From the NCBI GenBank assembly GCA_011524535.1, contig WTKD01000012.1, positions 1 through 60,871 on the forward strand: 60,871 nt of DNA, read 5' to 3'. Numbering within the stretch: the stretch's first letter is position 1; each line of letters starts with the position of its first letter. A program made the position numbers and the translations under genes. The notes below the pieces were generated by a model. That model did no database searches. It had not been told where the DNA came from and was given only the letters and a program-made list of their open reading frames with translations. Below are positions 54,506 through 60,871 of the stretch, one piece after another. This DNA comes from Spirochaetaceae bacterium (GTDB taxonomy: Bacteria; Spirochaetota; Spirochaetia; WTKD01).

Positions 54506-55293
54506 TGCTCCGAATAGAAAAAGTAAGCAAAATATTCAATGAGCATAGCAATTTTCAGAGACTTGCTCTCACAGATATAACTCTTTCGATTAATCCAGAA
54601 GACGTAATTACTATTATCGGGAGCAATGGGGCAGGTAAGAGTACCTTGTTTGCGATTATCTCTGGAGCGCTAAAGCCTAGCACTGGAGTTGTTTATTTTG
54701 GCGAAGAGGATATTACAGCCAAAGAAGAATATCAACGTGCGGGTTTCATTGGGAAAATGTTTCAGAATCCACTTCATGGAACAGCTCCACAGCTAAGTAT
54801 CATTGAAAATCTTACGATTGCTATCAATAAAACATCTTATGGACTTCGTCGGGCAATTTCGAAGCAAATACGTGCAGAAATACAAGAAAGATTATCAATA
54901 CTGGGAATGGGGCTTGAAGACAGATTGAATGCGAAGGTTGCGACCCTTTCTGGAGGAGAACGACAAGCATTGACATTGCTGATGGTCATCCTAAAAAAGC
55001 CAAAACTTTTACTGCTGGATGAACATACGGCGGCATTAGACCCTCAGTATTCTGAAAAGGTGTTGCAGCTTACTCAACATTTCATATCAGAAGAAAAACT
55101 AAATGCGCTTATCATAACTCATAACATGAATCATGCTCTGTCGGTGGGAAATCGATTGTACATGATGCACCGAGGTCGGATAGTTCGGCAATTCGCTGGT
55201 CAAGAGAAAGCAAATCTGAAAGTCCCGCAATTGGTGGACATGTTTACAGAAATACACGATGGTATGGCGCATGACGAAATACTGTTGCAATAA
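54505..55293 (+). CDS. ABC importer ATPase, TrpZ-like
   Basis: A 262-residue single-domain ABC ATPase. Walker A IGSNGAGKSTLF is near residues 38-49, Q-loop GKMFQNPLHGTAP, signature LSGGERQALTLLMV, Walker B LLLLDEHTAALDP, and H-loop ITHNMNHAL. It completes a three-gene importer with the two genes before it. No terminator was recognised after it. Confidence 0.94.
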   Translation: MLRIEKVSKIFNEHSNFQRLALTDITLSINPEDVITIIGSNGAGKSTLFAIISGALKPSTGVVYFGEEDITAKEEYQRAGFIGKMFQNPLHGTAPQLSIIENLTIAINKTSYGLRRAISKQIRAEIQERLSILGMGLEDRLNAKVATLSGGERQALTLLMVILKKPKLLLLDEHTAALDPQYSEKVLQLTQHFISEEKLNALIITHNMNHALSVGNRLYMMHRGRIVRQFAGQEKANLKVPQLVDMFTEIHDGMAHDEILLQ

Positions 55294-55641
55294 TTTTTCT
55301 GATACAGGTAGCGATCCGAAGCCCAATAGCCCTCATGAGTTCAAGGATGTGGTTTTCAGCAAGATGTTTCTTGAAGAATTTCGATATTCACGAACCCTCT
55401 GCATCATTTTCTAAAAAATAGTTCACCCTTTAGAAGTTTACCTGCAATCAGTAAATGCCCATAAATCTTCACATGTGACTTTTTTAAGTTCATTTTTCTA
55501 ATGAAACATCAAGTTATAGAACTTCTAAACATCATTTCGATTTTTGTGCAATAAGGTGTTGGAATGTTCAAAAAGGTGCTGGAATGTTCAAATATGGACA
55601 AGAATATATCTAAAAAGTAGTATAAGTAATATATCTCTATT
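55294..55641. other. 348-base intergenic region before large lipoprotein gene
   Basis: No intact gene is seen. One frame is open for about 40 codons with no start codon (ends with TAA near 55412). Further on are a perfectly phased 20-base tandem repeat (55553-55592) and an AT-rich stretch (GTATAAGTAATATA, 55619 onward) that may hold the promoter. There is no evident ribosome binding site before the ATG at 55642. Confidence 0.6.
55553..55592. repeat. Tandem 20-base direct repeat, two copies
   Basis: Two back-to-back copies of AAGGTGYTGGAATGTTCAAA (Y = T in copy 1, C in copy 2) differ at one base. They lie 50 bases before the large lipoprotein start. They could be tandem binding sites or a slippage-prone repeat altering promoter spacing. 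The role is unknown. Confidence 0.85.
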
Positions 55642-58600
55642 ATGAAAAATTCAATATTTACACTTACAGATGATGATAGAATATTCCATATTTTAATGAC
55701 TCTCACGGCATTTTTTGTTCTTGGATCTTGTGGAGATATGACCCTTACTACTGACATTTCACTAGAATTACAAGAAGAACAGCCGGTTACCGTTCGGTCG
55801 CTTAGTATAGATGAATTTCTAACCATGGAGGCAGACGGAGATAATAGGTATATTGCAACCACAACGGATTCGCCTAGTATTTTCGTACATGATCATGATT
55901 CAATTTCAATTCGGGAGGATGTTATATTGACAGCGGATATTATAGAGGATGAAGAAGCTATAGTTTCCGTTGCTGATATTGCGTACGATGATTTGCAAAA
56001 TACATATGTTGTTGAGTTTAAGGTAGGTGCTTCGGGGTACAAGAATCAAAGGATCACCGCATATGTTATCCGTGAAATGTTTTGGGTAGATGAGATACGC
56101 ATTGGAAATGATCTAATTACTCGAGAAGGAACTTTTCCCTATAGATTTCAATATTTTACAGATGCTGCATATTTCTCCCAGGGGAACAATGGAGACCCAA
56201 TATTTGATCGCAGTGTAAATGTTAGCGCCACGGTTCTACCGGAAGGGCTCGAAACCATAGCCGAAATAGATACATCTAGTCTTTCCTATGATGAAGCCTC
56301 TGGTCGATATTCATTCATTGTAGAAGTTTCTTCCAGGAACTATGAAACGTTACGAATAGAGGTAGAAGCCAGCAAATCCTCTATCCACGTTCTTGGTGTA
56401 AGTAGCGCAGACAAAAATGTTGTTTACAAAAACAATGGAATCAATTTTATTCATATTGCAGATGACATATCGGATTACGTAGCCACCCAAGGCTCGCAGT
56501 ATTATTGGGTTGCTGGTCGGTTTTCAATCATGAGCGATCCACCAGACGCCACCCATACCGTAGGAGCTGTGGAATATAATGAAGAAACAGATATGTACTC
56601 GGTTTTGGTCTCATTACGTTCTGGTTCAAAGGAGAGCACAATCGTGGTCCAGGTTACAGAAAAGAAGAACATGATTGTTAGTTCGCTATCCGTAGGAGGT
56701 GTTCCTTTTTTTGCTCATTCAGAGATTAATTCCGATAATTCCCTTTACGACTCCTACGAATACAAGGAAGAAGATTTGAGCTCGGTGATCTCCAGTACGA
56801 GGTCACCGAGACTCTTGTACCCCGTTGTAGTAACGGCAATAGATGAAGAAAGCACCACGATTATCGATGACCTAATTGTAAATTTCTCACCGGCGGTAAA
56901 TAATCTAGGGATATTTACTTTTACCATATCCATACGATCGAAGAATATTCGATATGCTCCAAAAATAATCAATGCAGAAATTATTAAAACACAAAGGATA
57001 GCTTATAAATACGATTCTCATCTTAGGCGGTATGATGATGTTTTTTCTATTGGCGATTTAGATAATGAGCGTTTGCTTATCGCGGATTCTGATCACCTTC
57101 AGGGCCTAACTCTCAAATACAGCATGTCTATTATGCTTGAAAATCAGGTGGTGTACTCTGTCATAAACGAAGAGAAAGACAGTCAAGAAGATGGGAGTTT
57201 CCACATAGGTCTTCCAGCTCTTTCTGATGAAGGATTCGCTCTTTCTCCGTCCAGCCCTTCCTTTGAATACGATGAATATCGAGCAGGTTCTCCGCTTACG
57301 ATAAGCATCAGCGATATAACCAACAGCAAGGGAGAAACGGTAATAGAGGGAAACGTTTTTGATCTTATTACCGGAGGAGATGGCTTTATATACACTTGGA
57401 GGGATTTGCAGAATATGCGTTTTGATCTCTCTGGAAATTATATATTACAGCACGATATTACCTTTCCTGAATACAACGAAGAAGGTTTTCCTGCCTATGG
57501 ATTTAGGCCAATTGGCGACTACATCGTTCTGTCTGGGCAAACAGGTTCGGATTATCAGTTGGAAAGAGCTTTTAGAGGATCTCTTGATGGAGCAAACAAG
57601 CGCATTATTGGATTCAAAATTTTATCCTCAAATGCAAGTCAAAGGAATTATCTTGGATTATTTGGGTTTGTTGATTTTAGTAATGCGACGCATTCAACGT
57701 TTCTTAGAAATATCACCTTTGTTGATCCTTACGTACAATTAACGGCTTCTGATCCAGAACCGAGACCCTCTTTTGTATCAGAGAATTCTTTTATTACAGT
57801 TCCCATGGTAAATAGTTATGTTGGGATCCTTGCTGGTGGAGTCATTGGAACACGAAGCATACATCATGGAAAAGAAGACAACGATATCGAAATAAGCAAT
57901 GTATACGTAACTACAAATAACAAAGATCGTAATATACAGACCCCCTTCGTGGAAATTATTCAGGATACATCGAGGACACATTCTGTTTCCTACGTAGGTG
58001 GATTGATTGGAGCGAGTGTAGGGGGAGTGAGTATACGCTTTGGGAGAGAGGATGTATTTCATACAAGAATAGCGATACAAGATGGAGATAGGGTTACTTC
58101 AGGCGGGGCTGTGGGAGGTGTTGTAGGATTTGCTGGGAGCACGAGAATTATTGCCGAAAAACCAACCGATGTAGAGGGTTATGTAGATCTCGTGGGGGGA
58201 TATGTAGATCCACAATCGAGCAGTTCTTTATCGGGGATAGGAGGCATAGTTGGGGAATTACATGCAGGAATGGGAGCTTCTTTCGTTGGGGCCAATGATA
58301 GTTCTACATTGATAGGTTCGGTATCTGTTTTTGGTGAGAGCGGAACAGGAGGGATGATTGGCACAGTGCATGCTGGTAATGGTCCAATCGAAGAGATAGA
58401 CCAAACAATGACCACTTCCATCCGCAATGTGGAACTAAGAGGCTCTACACATTCTAATTCTAGATTGAAAATAATCGGAGGGAAGTCTGTGGGTGGAATT
58501 CTTGGCGAAATCCATACAGTCCCTTGGCTAGCAATGGACAATTGGAAAATTAGTGGGCATGTGAGTATCGAAGGGAACGGTAATGTGGGAGGCTATATAG

Positions 58601-59565
58601 GTACATATACGTCTGTAGGTGGAAAAATAAATAGTATTCTTCATCGGAACACAGACACCATCGTTAGATCATTGTCCGCAGGAAATGTTGGAGGAGTGAT
58701 AGGTTATCTTTTGCATGATTCTGAAAATAGGACTCTGCTAGAGTCTTTACATTTTTCTGGACAGGTGTACTGTCAAACCGTTGATAGTCGTATTGGATCG
58801 GTTGGAGGTCTTATTGGAGGAAGTGATGTTTCAAAGAACGTTGATCATCCAGTTGACGATTTCTTGCTTACGCTACGTAATGTCTCGGTACACCATGAAA
58901 ATGCTGATGGTCCATTAAGCGATTCACAGAGAGGAGAAGCGTACATAGGCGGAGTGTATATGAATGCAGAAAACATTGAATCACAGCTCCACAAGGCGGG
59001 AGGATTTATTGGTGAGATTACTCACCCTGTTTTGATTGAAAATGCATTCATGCACGGGTATGTACATGGTTTATTCGCAGGAGGATTGGTTGGAAATCTT
59101 ATATCCTACGATGACGATAATAGGGAACCAAATACCAAATTTCGAAATATACGTGTTGCCGGGCAAATTATTGGCGGTAGCGTGGCGGGTGGGCTAATCG
59201 GTTTGAGTTCTGTACCAAATAACGCAGAAGTGACCATAGAGACCGAGAATATCGTTCTTGATTTGGGCAGGCATGGATTATTTCTGTTTGATGCAGGGAG
59301 AATAGGTCGGGCATCGTATGCGGGTGGAGGTGAATTTGTCTATAAGCACAATGGATTTTATATCAACCAAGAAATTTCAGGGTTTGACGTGGGTACAGAA
59401 AAAACAATAACACTAGCTCCAGAGAACAGACTCTCTGGTTCAAAGGCACTTAAAACAAGCAAGATTCCGATTTCTGATACTTTGTTCGATGGACCATGGA
59501 TAGAAACCGATAGATTTCCAGTTCTTAAGGCAAATTCGGGAGTACCGCACCCAGAACTTCAATAA
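55642..59565 (+). CDS. Large GLUG-repeat surface lipoprotein with Ig-like modules
   Basis: A 1307-residue predicted lipoprotein. The signal sequence ends LTAFFVLGSC, with Cys near residue 30. Residues about 50-540 hold roughly four modules of about 100 residues. Each has a Y-D/N-E-x-x-x-x-Y-S strand, a V-x-V strand and a closing I-x-V-x-x pair. From about residue 574, TWRDLQNMRFDLSGNYILQH opens a GLUG-type beta-helix-like region. It has twelve copies of x-G-G-h-h-G (such as VGGLIG, IGGIVG, AGGLVG) between about residues 725 and 1185. GLUG proteins are usually cell-surface or adhesive, which is inference here. The start is uncertain because no ribosome binding site is visible; ATG 55696 is an alternative. 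Confidence 0.85.
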   Translation: MKNSIFTLTDDDRIFHILMTLTAFFVLGSCGDMTLTTDISLELQEEQPVTVRSLSIDEFLTMEADGDNRYIATTTDSPSIFVHDHDSISIREDVILTADIIEDEEAIVSVADIAYDDLQNTYVVEFKVGASGYKNQRITAYVIREMFWVDEIRIGNDLITREGTFPYRFQYFTDAAYFSQGNNGDPIFDRSVNVSATVLPEGLETIAEIDTSSLSYDEASGRYSFIVEVSSRNYETLRIEVEASKSSIHVLGVSSADKNVVYKNNGINFIHIADDISDYVATQGSQYYWVAGRFSIMSDPPDATHTVGAVEYNEETDMYSVLVSLRSGSKESTIVVQVTEKKNMIVSSLSVGGVPFFAHSEINSDNSLYDSYEYKEEDLSSVISSTRSPRLLYPVVVTAIDEESTTIIDDLIVNFSPAVNNLGIFTFTISIRSKNIRYAPKIINAEIIKTQRIAYKYDSHLRRYDDVFSIGDLDNERLLIADSDHLQGLTLKYSMSIMLENQVVYSVINEEKDSQEDGSFHIGLPALSDEGFALSPSSPSFEYDEYRAGSPLTISISDITNSKGETVIEGNVFDLITGGDGFIYTWRDLQNMRFDLSGNYILQHDITFPEYNEEGFPAYGFRPIGDYIVLSGQTGSDYQLERAFRGSLDGANKRIIGFKILSSNASQRNYLGLFGFVDFSNATHSTFLRNITFVDPYVQLTASDPEPRPSFVSENSFITVPMVNSYVGILAGGVIGTRSIHHGKEDNDIEISNVYVTTNNKDRNIQTPFVEIIQDTSRTHSVSYVGGLIGASVGGVSIRFGREDVFHTRIAIQDGDRVTSGGAVGGVVGFAGSTRIIAEKPTDVEGYVDLVGGYVDPQSSSSLSGIGGIVGELHAGMGASFVGANDSSTLIGSVSVFGESGTGGMIGTVHAGNGPIEEIDQTMTTSIRNVELRGSTHSNSRLKIIGGKSVGGILGEIHTVPWLAMDNWKISGHVSIEGNGNVGGYIGTYTSVGGKINSILHRNTDTIVRSLSAGNVGGVIGYLLHDSENRTLLESLHFSGQVYCQTVDSRIGSVGGLIGGSDVSKNVDHPVDDFLLTLRNVSVHHENADGPLSDSQRGEAYIGGVYMNAENIESQLHKAGGFIGEITHPVLIENAFMHGYVHGLFAGGLVGNLISYDDDNREPNTKFRNIRVAGQIIGGSVAGGLIGLSSVPNNAEVTIETENIVLDLGRHGLFLFDAGRIGRASYAGGGEFVYKHNGFYINQEISGFDVGTEKTITLAPENRLSGSKALKTSKIPISDTLFDGPWIETDRFPVLKANSGVPHPELQ

Positions 59566-59619
59566 ACATCTACTTAATGAAGAAAATATCTAATAAGCAT
59601 AATAAAATATATAATTAAA

Positions 59620-59648
59620 TTGACATATATATTGCATAAATATACAAT
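59620..59648 (+). promoter_or_regulatory. Candidate promoter 1 of small lipoprotein gene
   Basis: TTGACA (59620-59625) and TACAAT (59643-59648) are separated by exactly 17 bases in AT-rich DNA. The -35 is perfect and the -10 differs at one base, making this one of the best sigma-70 matches in the window. Confidence 0.65.
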
Positions 59649-59652
59649 AATA

Positions 59653-59682
59653 TTGACATATTTGTGGTTTAGCCACTATGCA
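59653..59682 (+). promoter_or_regulatory. Candidate promoter 2 of small lipoprotein gene
   Basis: A second TTGACA (59653-59658) with TATGCA (59677-59682) at 18-base spacing. The near-palindrome GTGGT-tta-GCCAC (59665-59677) lies in its spacer and could be an operator. It would start transcription about 20 bases before the GTG start. Confidence 0.45.
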
Positions 59683-59708
59683 AATCTAATTTCAGTTAGG
59701 AGGTTGCT

Positions 59709-60251
59709 GTGAATACAATTACAAGAATAGGTGATCCAGCAAAATTTTTATTCGTGATATTATGTACAGTTTTTTTCTTTTCATGTGGAGCTACTAGTGC
59801 TGGCTCTGGGATCAGCGATGATTCATTGAACTCCGAAGAGCAAAATGATGAGCAACTGTTAAATGATGTGGAGCCTAATGACAATCAATCATTCTCTGTA
59901 AAATCCATGACTTTTGATTTGTCGTCAAATGATGACTTCGGTCCAGTAGAAGGAGAAATAGACGCAAACGATCCAAACAAGATCACGTTTACTCTTCCCT
60001 ATAACATCCTCACTTCGACAGGAAACTATTATGTCGACACAGATATTAGAAATATATTGTTCTCTTCGGCTTTTGTTGTTAATGATCCGGCTAACGCATC
60101 TCTGAAGGAACTTGTTCCAATTAACGGCAAAGAACTGTATACAACAACCGCGGCAATCGACGTGTTAGAGGTGATTGTAAGAATTAAACAAGGCACGAAT
60201 TATGTAGATATGCATGTTTATATAACTGAAGGGGAAAACACGCAAGATTAA
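59709..60251 (+). CDS. Small lipoprotein with one Ig-like (DUF5018-like) module
   Basis: A 180-residue predicted lipoprotein starting at GTG. TAGGAGG (59697-59703) lies five bases before it. The signal sequence ends TVFFFSCG, with Cys near residue 22, followed by an acidic Ser/Asn/Glu linker. Residues about 57-175 look like one Ig-like module: VKSMTFDLSSNDDFGPVEGE, then ITFTLPYNIL, LVPINGKELYTT and VRIKQGTNYVDMHVYI. The pattern (F-x-F, G-x-I, P, closing V-x-V) resembles DUF5018-type beta-sandwiches. It is similar to the next gene and to modules of the large protein before it. Function is unknown. Confidence 0.82.
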   Translation: MNTITRIGDPAKFLFVILCTVFFFSCGATSAGSGISDDSLNSEEQNDEQLLNDVEPNDNQSFSVKSMTFDLSSNDDFGPVEGEIDANDPNKITFTLPYNILTSTGNYYVDTDIRNILFSSAFVVNDPANASLKELVPINGKELYTTTAAIDVLEVIVRIKQGTNYVDMHVYITEGENTQD

Positions 60252-60284
60252 TTGCGGTCAGAAATAGGTGGAATAGATATAGAA

Positions 60285-60301
60285 ATATATGAGACATATA
60301 T
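60285..60301. repeat. AT-rich inverted repeat ATATATG/CATATAT
   Basis: A perfect 7-base inverted repeat with a 3-base AGA loop, 34 bases after the preceding stop codon. It is followed by GTTTTT 15 bases later. This is too AT-rich and too far from a U-run for a confident terminator. It may also be part of the promoter region of the next gene (TATAAT at 60323-60328). Confidence 0.35.
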
Positions 60302-60390
60302 CTGATATATATTAAGTTTTTCTATAATATAATATGTTACGTGCAAATTATATTAATAACAAATAAATTGATTTTTTAAAGGAGTACATA

Positions 60391-60871
60391 ATGAGAAATA
60401 TTATTACAGAAAAATATTCCATAGGTTATATAAACCTGTTGGTTTTACTAGCTATATCCATGGTTATTTTTGTTTCATGTGGTGGCATAAGTTTTGGCAC
60501 TAATAGCGTGGCTTCACCGAGCACCGATGAGCCAAGTGATACTAATGACACAAGTGATGTTGATAACACAAGTGATGTTGATAACACGAATGATGGGGGT
60601 TTGGTTCCTGGAACGCTTACGGTCTCATTCATAGGCTTTGATGTTAGAACTGACGACGAGATAGGACAGGTGTCGGGCACCCCTGTAGCTAATCAAAGCG
60701 TGCAAACCTACAGGTTTGACGGAAATATACCACCAATAAAAGATGATTTTGGTAACAATTATGTAGATGCACCTATAGAGACGATATTAGAAGGCTCTAA
60801 AGTAGAGGTTATTAGACCAGAAGGTATTACATTTGTAAAATACCTACCGGTCACTGGTAAAGAGAGATATA
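60391..60871 (+). CDS. Lipoprotein paralogue, 3' end outside window
   Basis: The frame is open from ATG 60391 to the window edge (160 residues). AAAGGAG lies six bases before the start. The signal sequence ends SMVIFVSCGG, with Cys near residue 30. A linker with TSDVDN repeats (residues about 54-65) follows, then VSFIGFDVRTDDEIGQVSG, FDGNIPP, NNYVDAPIETIL and YLPVTGKERY. These align in order with the protein at 59709 (MTFDLSSNDDFGPVEGE, NYYVDTDIRNIL, LVPINGKELY), so the two are paralogues. This gene is easy to miss because it runs off the end. Confidence 0.85.
   Translation, partial: MRNIITEKYSIGYINLLVLLAISMVIFVSCGGISFGTNSVASPSTDEPSDTNDTSDVDNTSDVDNTNDGGLVPGTLTVSFIGFDVRTDDEIGQVSGTPVANQSVQTYRFDGNIPPIKDDFGNNYVDAPIETILEGSKVEVIRPEGITFVKYLPVTGKERY
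60550..60585 (+). repeat. In-frame 18-base tandem repeat encoding TSDVDN
   Basis: Two identical copies of ACAAGTGATGTTGATAAC, followed by a degenerate third unit (ACGAATGAT), inside the linker after the lipidated Cys. Because 18 is a multiple of 3, copy-number change would lengthen or shorten the tether without a frameshift. Confidence 0.9.

Noticed and set aside
55304-55414. Open frame reading DPKPNSPHEFKDVVF then FSKMFLEEF, faintly like the start of Rpn/PD-(D/E)XK transposase proteins
   Set aside because: Only about 40 codons, no start codon, and the match to the PHDKFFK-type start is loose. Not enough to call a mobile-element remnant.
57359-57742. Plus-strand open frame of 127 codons inside the large lipoprotein gene
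   Set aside because: Different frame within a continuous 1307-codon gene, with no ribosome site. It is an overlapping shadow.
1-60871. tRNA, rRNA, CRISPR arrays, insertion sequences, prophage or toxin-antitoxin genes
   Set aside because: I looked for cloverleaf-like segments, regular spaced repeats, transposase motifs and terminal inverted repeats and saw none. Almost all DNA is accounted for by intact genes.

Overview
This window comes from a spirochaete, most likely of the order Spirochaetales (Treponema/Spirochaeta/Borrelia side). The evidence is the periplasmic-flagellar gene order flgB-flgC-fliE-fliF-fliG-fliH-fliI-fliJ-flbB-fliK-flgD-flgE-flbD-motA-motB-fliL-fliM-fliY-fliO-fliP-fliQ-fliR-flhB-flhA-flhF-flhG-fliA. 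It includes the spirochaete-typical FlbB and FlbD, and dprA/xerC/hslUV sit directly upstream as in Borrelia. Signal peptides and lipoboxes (FSCG, VSCGG, GSCG, CGC) are also spirochaete-like. The DNA is moderately AT-rich, and the last 5 kb look more AT-rich. I cannot name the species.

Layout. (1) 1-4094: the 3' part of recN, then three poorly known genes: a soluble protein, a membrane-anchored possible beta-propeller, and a degenerate M23-like protein. (2) 4095-12763: a division and peptidoglycan cluster, mraZ-rsmH-ftsL-murF-mraY-ftsW-ftsQ-ftsA-ftsZ. It has a convincing promoter and MraZ operator repeats in front and no ftsI, murG, murC or murD. (3) 12747-18822: xerD, deoC, a TPR lipoprotein, dprA, xerC, hslV and hslU. 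(4) 18879-43170: a complete flagellar basal body, hook, motor, export and regulatory cluster ending in the sigma-28 gene fliA. (5) 43167-47213: a Jag-N/FapA (DUF342) protein, two small unknown proteins and rmuC. Everything from 1 to 47213 is on the + strand, mostly with overlapping or near-touching genes. (6) 47210-52329, minus strand: a peptide-type ABC importer (binding protein, two permeases, fused double ATPase). (7) 52619-55293, plus strand: a three-gene ABC importer of the TrpXYZ/ABC_sub_bind type, divergent from the previous operon. (8) 55642-60871: three lipoprotein genes in AT-rich DNA. One is a 1307-residue protein with Ig-like modules and twelve GLUG-type glycine motifs. Two are small paralogues, the last cut by the window end.

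How they work together. Regions 2-4 couple septal wall synthesis (MurF, MraY, FtsW, FtsQ/L/A/Z), chromosome-dimer resolution (XerC/XerD), proteolysis (HslUV) and periplasmic flagellum assembly in one co-directional block. Regions 6-8 are accessory: nutrient uptake and cell-surface lipoproteins.

Most notable observations. The hook protein FlgE has no cysteine. At the position of the cysteine that forms the spirochaete lysinoalanine hook cross-link (Lys165-Cys178 in T. denticola), this protein keeps Lys165 but has Ser178. FtsA has a degraded phosphate-2 loop. The terminal lipoprotein cluster appears to be an undescribed family built from a shared Ig-like (DUF5018-like) module. No tRNA, rRNA, CRISPR array or insertion sequence was recognised.
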